Shown in pieces: positions 1 to 5,474 of a DNA stretch of 8,104 nt (its first letter is position 1; each line of letters starts with the position of its first letter). Source of the stretch: Clostridiales bacterium (GTDB lineage Bacteria; Bacillota; Sulfobacillia; UBA995; UBA9673); the NCBI GenBank assembly GCA_003541445.1, contig DPMO01000273.1:1-8104 (forward strand). Direction: 5' to 3'. Below the pieces are notes generated by a model, which saw only the letters and a list, made by a program, of their open reading frames with translations, was not told the DNA's origin and searched no databases. A program made the position numbers and the translations under genes.

Positions 1-607
1 AGGCCCCGGGGTCTCCCTCGTCCGCGTTGCAGACGACGTACTTGGGCTTGCCGGAAGCCTTCGCGGCGAACTCCCACTTCAGACCTGTGGGAAAGCCCGC
101 GCCCCCGCGGCCGCGGAGACCGGACTTCTTGACCTCCTCGATGACCTCCTCGGGGGTCATCTTGCTCAAAGCCTTGCCGAGCGCGGCGTAACCCTCACGG
201 GCGATGTACTCCTCGATCACGAGCGGGTCGATGACGCCCGTGTTCCGGAGGGCGACGCGCGTCTGCCGGCGGAAGAAGTCTATGTCGTCGTACTTCGGCA
301 GAGGCTCCTCGGCACCGGGGAGGGTGTAAAGCAGGCGCTTCACCACCCGGCCCTTGAGCAGATGTTCCTCGGCGATGACAGGCGCGTCTTCCGGCTTCAC
401 CTTGCGGTAGAAGACGCCCTCGGGATAGACCACGATGACCGGCCCGAGGTCGCACGGCCCCATACACCCGGTCTCGACGATGCGGACTTCGTTCTCTATC
501 CCCAGGTCCTTGACAGCCTTGACCAGGGCCTCCTCGACGGCCTGACAGCCCGAGGAGATGCAGCCCGCACCGGCGCAGACCAGAACGTGGGCCCTCTGTA
601 CGGCCAT
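1..607 (-). CDS. nuoF: NuoF/HydB-type NADH-binding flavoprotein subunit of hydrogenase, 5' part (runs off left edge)
   Basis: The first 202 codons are visible; the family is usually about 600 residues, so two thirds lies outside the window. Residues 1-60 form a thioredoxin-like [2Fe-2S] domain with C11, C16, C48 and C52 as likely ligands and an extra C21. The FMN/NADH domain then begins, with the glycine-rich [16 protein letters not shown] at 163-178 and NADEGDPGA near 194. The N-terminal thioredoxin-like extension marks the hydrogenase-associated form (HydB, HndC) rather than plain complex I NuoF. By family knowledge it passes electrons between NAD(P)H, FMN and iron-sulfur clusters in a cytoplasmic, often electron-bifurcating hydrogenase. 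The ATG follows a strong purine-rich ribosome site (GGGAGGGGAG) and lies 37 nt after the preceding gene. The catalytic HydA partner would be expected next, to the left, but cannot be seen. A formate dehydrogenase-linked NuoF is an alternative. Confidence 0.93.
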   Translation of the reverse strand, partial: MAVQRAHVLVCAGAGCISSGCQAVEEALVKAVKDLGIENEVRIVETGCMGPCDLGPVIVVYPEGVFYRKVKPEDAPVIAEEHLLKGRVVKRLLYTLPGAEEPLPKYDDIDFFRRQTRVALRNTGVIDPLVIEEYIAREGYAALGKALSKMTPEEVIEEVKKSGLRGRGGAGFPTGLKWEFAAKASGKPKYVVCNADEGDPGA

Positions 608-644
608 GATCTCCCCTCCCTCTCTGTTGCGGTCAGGTGCCGGC

Positions 645-1013
645 CTAGGACGACGTCCCCACGACCCACTCACCGACGACCTGGTCGTTGACGACGTGCT
701 GGGCGACGATCCGCCGGGCCCGCTCGGCGTCGACACGCCCGTAGGTGACCTTCGGCTGACCCGGCTTGATGACGTCCACCAGAGGCTCCTTGTCACAGAG
801 CCCGACACAGCCCGTCTGGGTCACGGTGACCGTGCCCAGGTCCCTCTTGGCGAGCTCGTCGAGAATCGCGGCCATGACCTCGCGCGCCCCGGCCGCGATG
901 CCACAGGTCCCCATGCCGACGACAATCTTGGTCTCAGCCTCGCCTTCCCTCGCGGCGAGCGCTTTCTTGGCCTGCTCCCTGATCTTGGCAAGCTCCTCGA
1001 GCGACTTGACCAT
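645..1013 (-). CDS. HndB-like (2Fe-2S) ferredoxin-fold protein of the hydrogenase operon
   Basis: This 122-residue protein has a charged helical N-terminus (about 1-28) followed by a thioredoxin-like ferredoxin domain. The motif [11 protein letters not shown] gives C37, and [11 protein letters not shown] gives C69 and C73. Only three cysteines are present: the second position of the usual CX4C pair is alanine, so a standard four-Cys [2Fe-2S] site is incomplete. The same motif form is, to my knowledge, common in HndB-type proteins, so this is probably a family trait rather than damage. It sits between the GHKL ATPase (22 nt upstream) and NuoF (37 nt downstream), the usual place of HndB in NADP-reducing or bifurcating hydrogenase operons. 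An accessory electron-transfer or structural subunit is likely. The ATG has a strong GGGAGGGGAG ribosome site. Confidence 0.88.
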   Translation of the reverse strand: MVKSLEELAKIREQAKKALAAREGEAETKIVVGMGTCGIAAGAREVMAAILDELAKRDLGTVTVTQTGCVGLCDKEPLVDVIKPGQPKVTYGRVDAERARRIVAQHVVNDQVVGEWVVGTSS

Positions 1014-1035
1014 GCTCTCCCCTCCCGCTCCGTTC

Positions 1036-1662
1036 CTAGTTGCTCAAAGCACGATCTCCCGCCGGCTCGGTGCTGGTGCCGGCACCCATGGTTCCGCGGG
1101 CCTGGCCCTCGGTCCCGCCGGCGTTCGACACTTCCCGGATCCCCGCCCTGATGTAGTCCCGCACGAAGGCGAAGACAGCGGGGTTGCCCAGGCTGACGCC
1201 GTCGAGGCGGCTCCTGAGGTCGGCCGAAGAGACCCTGAACTCGCGACCGTCACGCACATGAACGTAGTCGAGGTCCAGGGTCGGGTTAGCGGCCATGAGG
1301 CAGGCCAGGGTCAGGGCCATGTCGCCGAGGGGCGGCCTGTCTACATGCCCCGACCTGAAGGTGACCAGGACCCTGGTGCCTTCACCCGGCCTGGAGTCGA
1401 CCGTGAGACTCCCCCCGCTCTGGCGGGCCGCCAGGGCAAGAAGAGGCAGGCCGAGACCGACAGGTCTCGTCCGGCGGGTGGTGACGAAGGGGTCGGTGGC
1501 GGCTCCGGTCACGTCCGGGGGCATCCCGCGGCCGTTGTCGACTATCTCGATCGTCAGGAGGTCCCGCTCCGTGTCCTCGGTGACCGTGACGCCGACACGG
1601 GTCGCGCCGGCTTCGATGGAGTTCTGCACGACATCCAGGACGTGGAGCGCAATCTCCTTCAC
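1036..1662 (-). CDS. Small GHKL ATP-binding protein (histidine-kinase-like ATPase without H-box)
   Basis: This 208-residue protein is essentially a lone HATPase_c domain. Visible motifs are the N-box around N14 (DVVQNSIEAGA), the G1 box DNGRGM at 42-47, the TDPF segment at 56-59 and the G2 box GLGLP at 69-73. There is no sensor, membrane segment, dimerisation helix or phospho-acceptor histidine, so calling it a two-component sensor kinase would overstate it. From about 110 comes a family-specific segment, then a low-complexity Gly/Thr/Ser tail after 180. The start is GTG preceded by AGGAGG; the MKEIALHVLDVVQNS beginning fits the family and argues against a later start. Such proteins recur between NuoE and the HndB-like gene in clostridial hydrogenase operons, with unknown role. 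It could phosphorylate a partner protein or act as an ATP-driven switch; this is inference. Confidence 0.85.
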   Translation of the reverse strand: MKEIALHVLDVVQNSIEAGATRVGVTVTEDTERDLLTIEIVDNGRGMPPDVTGAATDPFVTTRRTRPVGLGLPLLALAARQSGGSLTVDSRPGEGTRVLVTFRSGHVDRPPLGDMALTLACLMAANPTLDLDYVHVRDGREFRVSSADLRSRLDGVSLGNPAVFAFVRDYIRAGIREVSNAGGTEGQARGTMGAGTSTEPAGDRALSN

Positions 1663-1710
1663 CCTCCGCCTCCTCTCCCTTCGGACCTGTCAGCTCAGCA
1701 GAGGCCCGGC

Positions 1711-2244
1711 TCAACCGCTCCTGCGGTAGCGCGCCAGGACGGCCGGCACACGGTCGGGCTTCAGCCGGGCGTGGACATCGTCGTTGATCATGACCACGGG
1801 CCCGAGGCCGCAGGCCCCGAGGCACCGCACGACGTCGAGGGAGAACTCCCCGTCGTCGGTCGTGTCGCCCGCCTTGACGCCCAGCTCGCTCTCCAGACGC
1901 TCGAGCACCCGCTGAGCGCCTCGCACGTAGCAGGCCGTGCCGTTGCACGTCGCGATCCGGTTGCGCCCCTTCGGCTTCATGGAGAAGAGGGCGTAGAAGC
2001 TCACGACACCGTGGACATCGACCACCGGCACCCCCAGGCGCTCGGCGACGCGGTTCAGGACCTCCTCCGGCAGGTAGCCTACAGCCTCCTGGATCTCGTG
2101 CAGGATGGTGATGAGGGAACCGGGCTCATTGCCGTGCCGCTCGACGATCCGGTCGACCGTCTCGGCCACGTCTTCCGGCAGGGGTTCCCCCGGCACGATC
2201 TTCGACTTCTCGGCTTCACTGCAGAGAGCGTCAGCGCCAGTCAT
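1711..2244 (-). CDS. nuoE: NuoE/HydC-type [2Fe-2S] subunit of NAD(P)H-linked hydrogenase
   Basis: This 177-residue protein is the usual length for the 24 kDa (NuoE, HndA, HydC) family. The N-terminal helical part (about 20-85) includes LHEIQEAVGYLPEEVL and the conserved GVVSFYALF. The thioredoxin-like domain then binds one [2Fe-2S] cluster through C100 and C105 (TCNGTAC) and C141 and C145 (CLGAC); all four ligands are present, in C-x4-C-x35-C-x3-C spacing. It is a cytoplasmic electron-transfer subunit that works with the NuoF-type flavoprotein encoded two genes further along. The ATG is preceded by AAGGAAAGG. It starts 27 nt after the PHP gene and is followed, after 48 nt, by the GHKL ATPase. 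A formate dehydrogenase or complex I role is possible, but the neighbours favour hydrogenase. Confidence 0.95.
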   Translation of the reverse strand: MTGADALCSEAEKSKIVPGEPLPEDVAETVDRIVERHGNEPGSLITILHEIQEAVGYLPEEVLNRVAERLGVPVVDVHGVVSFYALFSMKPKGRNRIATCNGTACYVRGAQRVLERLESELGVKAGDTTDDGEFSLDVVRCLGACGLGPVVMINDDVHARLKPDRVPAVLARYRRSG

Positions 2245-2271
2245 TTTCCTTTCCTTCGCCTCCCTCCGTTC

Positions 2272-3045
2272 TCAGAAGTCCAGCTCGACCCTACGGCCTC
2301 CGCGTCCGGCCACCGCCGCCCGGAACTCGTCCAGCGTCGGACGGGCCAGGTGAAGGCATGTCCGGGCCGGACCCAGTTCGGTCAGGCGGTGCGCGTCAGA
2401 GGACGAGACGAGCGTCCATCCTTCCAGCGACGGAAAACCGCCCGCGGTCTCCGCCCCCCCGGCCCCGTAGCTCCGGGAGACCTCCAGGAGCTCGAAGTCG
2501 CCCTCAGGAGGAAGGAGGCCGAGGTTGGAGATGTAGCTGTACGAAGGGCGGTCCACGTGAGCCGGGTAGCAGACAAGACCCCGCCCCAGAGCCTCCCGGC
2601 GGACCTCGTCCACCGACAGGTCCAGTGAGGTCAGAAGGAGTCTCGGGCAGACCCCGACGACGGCTCCCGTCCGGTCGAAGAGCAGCTGCTCACCCAGGAC
2701 CTCCGGCCGGTTGGACCGCGGCGGCAGGTGAGCGTAGACGAAGTCCTGCCACGAGTCAAGGGCCTCGAGGCTCCCGCACAGGATGATGAGGTGGACCTCC
2801 TCCCGGGTCTGGACCTCCATCCCCGGCCACACGGTCACCCCGGTCCCTTCGGCCAGGGCGGCCACGGCCCGCACGTTCTCACCGGTGTTGTGGTCCGTGA
2901 CAGCGATGATGTCTATGCCGTACTCGAGACACAATCCCACGATGTTCGCCGGCGTCATCTCCGTCTCGGCGCATGGTGACAGGGCCGTGTGGACGTGAAG
3001 GTCGGCACGGTAGGACCTCATCCCGACCCCGCCCTTCCCCGCCAT
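2272..3045 (-). CDS. PHP-domain metal-dependent phosphoesterase-like protein
   Basis: This 257-residue protein is a single PHP domain with all the usual metal-ligand motifs: H17 and H19 in ADLHVHT, E27 in SPCAE, D51 and H52 in VTDHN, E77 in GMEV, H85, H163 in PAHVDR, and D217 and H219 in SSDAH. The active site therefore looks intact, and a phosphoesterase acting on a phosphorylated small molecule, nucleotide or nucleic acid is the family expectation; the substrate is unknown. It lacks polymerase or histidinol-phosphatase context. PHP proteins of this kind recur beside DRTGG and HydS-like genes, which suggests a signalling or turnover role. The chosen ATG has an AGGAG site 9 nt upstream and sits 15 nt after the DRTGG gene. 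A second ATG eight codons later (position 3021), preceded by a G-rich run, is also possible. Confidence 0.92.
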   Translation of the reverse strand: MAGKGGVGMRSYRADLHVHTALSPCAETEMTPANIVGLCLEYGIDIIAVTDHNTGENVRAVAALAEGTGVTVWPGMEVQTREEVHLIILCGSLEALDSWQDFVYAHLPPRSNRPEVLGEQLLFDRTGAVVGVCPRLLLTSLDLSVDEVRREALGRGLVCYPAHVDRPSYSYISNLGLLPPEGDFELLEVSRSYGAGGAETAGGFPSLEGWTLVSSSDAHRLTELGPARTCLHLARPTLDEFRAAVAGRGGRRVELDF

Positions 3046-3060
3046 CAGGCCCTGCTCCTG

Positions 3061-3393
3061 TCAGTTCAGGAGCTGGTAAAGTCTTCCGCAGACCTCATAG
3101 GCCGTCAGCGGCGTACGGAGGATGGGCACCTTCTCGCGGTCGGCCCGCTCCAGGGTCGCCGCCTCCGGCTCGACATCCCCGCAGACGACCACCCCGCTGA
3201 CCTCGGTCAGAACCGCGACGGCCACGACGTTCTGGTGCCCTTGGATGGTCATCCACAGGTAATTGCGCTTGGCCCTGGCCATGACGTCGCTCAACAGGTC
3301 ACCGCAGTACCCGCCGGTCACCTCCCGGTCGAGCCCTTCCCGCCCGGCCGCTACCTCCAGGCCAAGGGCCTCGACGACATCACGCAGCTTCAC
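3061..3393 (-). CDS. DRTGG-domain small regulatory-type protein
   Basis: This 110-residue protein matches a stand-alone DRTGG domain. The signature segment is LDREVTGGYCGDLLSDV at 21-37, followed by alternating beta and alpha segments (NVVAVAVL, GVVVCGD, VPILRT). DRTGG domains also occur in HPr kinase and pyrophosphatase relatives and are thought to bind ligands or mediate regulation, but this gene has no kinase or CBS domain attached, so no catalytic role can be claimed. The start codon is GTG, 7 nt after the TGA of the H-cluster gene, with a GGGAGGAG site about 13 nt upstream that overlaps the end of that gene; translational coupling is likely. No in-frame ATG lies nearby and the MKLRDVVEALGLEV start fits the family. 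The partner could be the H-cluster protein or the PHP enzyme; this is inference from adjacency. Confidence 0.88.
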   Translation of the reverse strand: MKLRDVVEALGLEVAAGREGLDREVTGGYCGDLLSDVMARAKRNYLWMTIQGHQNVVAVAVLTEVSGVVVCGDVEPEAATLERADREKVPILRTPLTAYEVCGRLYQLLN

Positions 3394-3400
3394 CTCGGAA

Positions 3401-4783
3401 TCACGCTCCTCCCGCCCCCTCGGCAGCGATGTCGGCCGAGCTTCCGCTCGGCCCGTGGTTCTGGCTGGGTTGTTCCATGGAAGGCGGGACCTTCTCCGCC
3501 AGTTCCTTCATCTCCGCCGCCAGGTCTCTCACCCGCTCACGGAGCTTGAAGACGCAATCGGTCTCGTAGGCCAGGCCGCGCACGATATCCTCGGCCAGGG
3601 CCCGGCAGGTGGGTGACCCGCACGAACCGCAGTCCAGGTTCGGGAGCTCCGCCAGAGTCTTCTCCATCTGCTGGACCTTCATCATCGCCTTTGTCACGTC
3701 GTCGTCGAGCTGCATCACCGGGCGCGGCTCGATGACCTTCTCCAGGAACATGAAGTCCGACTCATAAAACCTCCGGAACTCCTCCTCCGTGAAGGGGAAG
3801 GGCTTGTCGGCGACCATGTCGGCCATAGCCTTGATGTTCGCCCTCGCCACATAGGGGTTCTCCGGGACGAGGGGACCGCCGATGCACCCGCCGACGCAGG
3901 CCTGGGCCTCAAGGTAGTCCACATCGGACAGCCGTCCCTTCTCCACCTCGGTGAGGACCGTGATGACGTTGTGGATGCCGTCCACCGCGAGGAGCTCGCC
4001 TGTACCCACCTCGGCGTTCTCTCCTCCCGACCGGCCCCAGCGGATGCCCGACGCCGCCGATATCTGCAGACCCGTCGTCGGCGGCCGGTCCTTCAGGCGC
4101 CTCACGGCCAGACCGTACATCTCCGACATGGAGAAGACCCCGTCAACGCAGGACCTGTGCCGGCCCACAGGCTGTTTCACCGCCGTGACCTTGGCCGCGC
4201 ACGGGGAGATGAAGAAGGCGCCGATCTTGGAGAGAGGAAGCCCCGTCTTCGCGGCCGCCCTGCGCTTGGCCAGGACCGCCGCGGCCTCCATCGGGGACTC
4301 TACGGGAATGATGTGGTCCAGAAGCGAGGGGAACCTCACCTGGATGAGCCGGACCACGGCCGGACAGGCGGACGAGATGAGCGGCCGCGCGTATTCCCGC
4401 TCCTCGATGTAGGTGCGGACGACGTAGGAAACGGCACTGGCCGCCGCGGCGACCTCGAAGACGTCGTCGAAACCGACGGCGAGGAGGGCCCCCAGGACCG
4501 CCTCAGGCGTCGTCGTGCGGCGGAACTGACCGAAATAGGACGGCGCCGGCAGGGCGATGGTGTACTCGAAATCGCCCAGGCGCTCGAGGGTGTCGGTGAG
4601 GGCGCTCTTGGCGTGGTTGGGGCAGGCCCGGATGCACTCCCCGCAGTCGATGCAGCGCTCTTCGAAGATTCGGGCCTTGCCGTCCCGGACACGAATGGCC
4701 TCGGTGGGGCACTGCTTGATGCAGTTGGTGCACCCCCTGCACTTTTCCTCGTCCAACGTCACGGAGTGGAAGTACCGAACCAT
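3401..4783 (-). CDS. HydS-like [FeFe]-hydrogenase (H-cluster) iron-sulfur protein, putative H2/redox sensor, no PAS domain
   Basis: This 460-residue protein has a two-cluster ferredoxin domain first: C15, C18, C21, C25 and C44, C47, C50, C54. The H-cluster domain follows, with C140 (SSACP), C195 (SPCAAK), C296 and C300 (ACVGGC) as the four ligands of its [4Fe-4S] part. A further Fe-S domain of the RnfB/PF04060 type has C385, C388, C393 and C410. After that come a short charged helix (about 412-432) and a disordered Ser/Gly/Ala tail. Against catalytic HydA, the proton-relay Cys (C299 in clostridial CpI) is A139, the Met before the second ligand is S193, the Glu six residues after it is A201, and the Met before the third ligand is Q294; the Lys three residues after the second ligand (K198) is kept. 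These changes resemble sensory HydS rather than a fast hydrogenase. A PAS domain, common at the C-terminus of HydS, is absent. The ATG has a GAGAGGGG site. Residual or slow H2 catalysis remains possible. Confidence 0.9.
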   Translation of the reverse strand: MVRYFHSVTLDEEKCRGCTNCIKQCPTEAIRVRDGKARIFEERCIDCGECIRACPNHAKSALTDTLERLGDFEYTIALPAPSYFGQFRRTTTPEAVLGALLAVGFDDVFEVAAAASAVSYVVRTYIEEREYARPLISSACPAVVRLIQVRFPSLLDHIIPVESPMEAAAVLAKRRAAAKTGLPLSKIGAFFISPCAAKVTAVKQPVGRHRSCVDGVFSMSEMYGLAVRRLKDRPPTTGLQISAASGIRWGRSGGENAEVGTGELLAVDGIHNVITVLTEVEKGRLSDVDYLEAQACVGGCIGGPLVPENPYVARANIKAMADMVADKPFPFTEEEFRRFYESDFMFLEKVIEPRPVMQLDDDVTKAMMKVQQMEKTLAELPNLDCGSCGSPTCRALAEDIVRGLAYETDCVFKLRERVRDLAAEMKELAEKVPPSMEQPSQNHGPSGSSADIAAEGAGGA

Positions 4784-4833
4784 CCGCCGGCCCCTCTCGA
4801 AGCCGTAGCTAAGGGATTACCGATCCGACCCTT

Positions 4834-5316
4834 TCACGACTGACCCTCCGCGCCGCTCTCCGGAACGTCTATGACGGCCACGAGGCGGGTCCCTTTGCCG
4901 ACCTCGGTCTCTATCTTCAGGCTGTCGGCGTGCTTGTTTATGTTGGGAAGGCCCATACCGGCCCCGAAGCCCATGAGCCTGATCTCCTCCGGTGCCGTCG
5001 AATAGCCTTCCTGCATCGCCAGTTCGATGTCAGGTATGCCGGGTCCCTCGTCCTCGGCCACGATGGTGAGCCTGCTCGGGCGTATCTCCGCCCTCAGGAC
5101 GCCCCGCGTGGCGTGGATGACGATGTTCATCTCGGCCTCGTAGAGGACCACCGCCGCCCGCCGGATGATGCTCCAGTCCAGGCCGACCTGTTCGAGGGTT
5201 CTCTTGATTCGATGCGAGGCTTCTCCGGAGGCCTTGAAGTCCCGGCCCTGGATGTCGAAGGAGAGCGTGAGGACCGGCTTGACGTCACTGCTTCTGTCAT
5301 CCGTCGTGTCGGCCAT
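4834..5316 (-). CDS. RsbT/RsbW/SpoIIAB-like ATPase (anti-sigma-factor or switch kinase family)
   Basis: This 160-residue protein is a single GHKL ATPase domain of the anti-sigma regulatory factor type. The N-box is YEAEMN at 59-64, the G1 box DEGPGI at 89-94, and the G2 box GFGAGMGLPNI at 116-126. Family members are serine kinases that phosphorylate STAS antagonists or bind sigma factors. The GFGAGMGLP form looks closer to RsbT-like switch kinases, but I cannot place it firmly. The ATG at 5316 is chosen because GGGGAG lies 5 nt upstream; the frame stays open to a TTG at 5382, which has no good ribosome site and would sit just after the promoter. It is the first gene of the hydrogenase-type operon, 50 nt before the H-cluster gene. 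No STAS protein, PP2C phosphatase or sigma factor is encoded in the window, so the target is unknown. Confidence 0.88.
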   Translation of the reverse strand: MADTTDDRSSDVKPVLTLSFDIQGRDFKASGEASHRIKRTLEQVGLDWSIIRRAAVVLYEAEMNIVIHATRGVLRAEIRPSRLTIVAEDEGPGIPDIELAMQEGYSTAPEEIRLMGFGAGMGLPNINKHADSLKIETEVGKGTRLVAVIDVPESGAEGQS

Positions 5317-5380
5317 GTCAGCTCCCCGGCGGACGGATTTCGCCAGAACGACCAAAGACCAAGCGGGGTTGTGGAGCGAC

Positions 5381-5398
5381 AAGTTATGCGTTTCACAA
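5381..5398. promoter_or_regulatory. Candidate Rex-type operator (weak)
   Basis: Read on the minus strand, the site has a perfect TTGTGAA half-site, a 4-nt gap and a poorer second half, ATAACTT. Rex sites in Firmicutes follow TTGTGAANNNNTTCACAA or TTGTTAANNNNTTAACAA. It lies just downstream of the predicted start of transcription, where a bound repressor would block the hydrogenase-type operon. Rex senses the NADH/NAD+ ratio and is known to control hydrogenase genes. Only one half matches well. Confidence 0.35.
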
Positions 5399-5410
5399 AT
5401 CCCGCGCTCA

Positions 5411-5437
5411 ATTATAGCACGGCGGTACGGATTCCAA
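5411..5437 (-). promoter_or_regulatory. Sigma-70 promoter with extended -10, for the hydrogenase-type operon
   Basis: The minus strand carries TATAAT at 5416-5411, preceded by TGC to give the extended -10 TGCTATAAT. A moderate -35 TTGGAA at 5437-5432 is 15 nt away. Transcription would start near 5404, leaving a leader of about 88 nt before the RsbT/W-like gene. The extended -10 can offset the short spacer. The promoter lies in the 158-nt gap after lysS, where I see no intrinsic terminator, so read-through from lysS may add to it. Confidence 0.7.
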
Positions 5438-5456
5438 GGAATTGTCGGAATTCCGA
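5431..5456. repeat. Paired palindromes overlapping the -35 region (possible operator)
   Basis: Positions 5445-5456 form a perfect 12-bp palindrome, TCGGAATTCCGA. Next to it, ATTCC and GGAAT arms at 5431-5435 and 5438-5442 form a second dyad with a 2-nt centre. GGAATT recurs at a 9-bp offset (5438 and 5447). The array overlaps the -35 box and extends upstream to about -50, where an activator or repressor could bind. No known regulator is recognised from the motif. Confidence 0.4.
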
Positions 5457-5474
5457 AACGGCCTGACCTTGAAA

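Noticed and set aside
766..2628. A 620-codon open frame on the plus strand
   Set aside because: It lies opposite the HndB-like, GHKL, NuoE and PHP genes, all of which have clear family motifs on the minus strand. In GC-rich DNA the opposite strand often stays open; its translation shows Arg/Pro/Gly-rich sequence without domains.
3971..4843. A 290-codon plus-strand frame
   Set aside because: It is antisense to the H-cluster gene, whose ferredoxin and H-cluster motifs are unambiguous; the antisense product has no recognisable motif.
5317..5382. Extension of the RsbT/W-like protein to a TTG start at 5382
   Set aside because: The extra 22 residues lack family similarity, the TTG has no ribosome site, and a GGGGAG lies 5 nt before the ATG at 5316.
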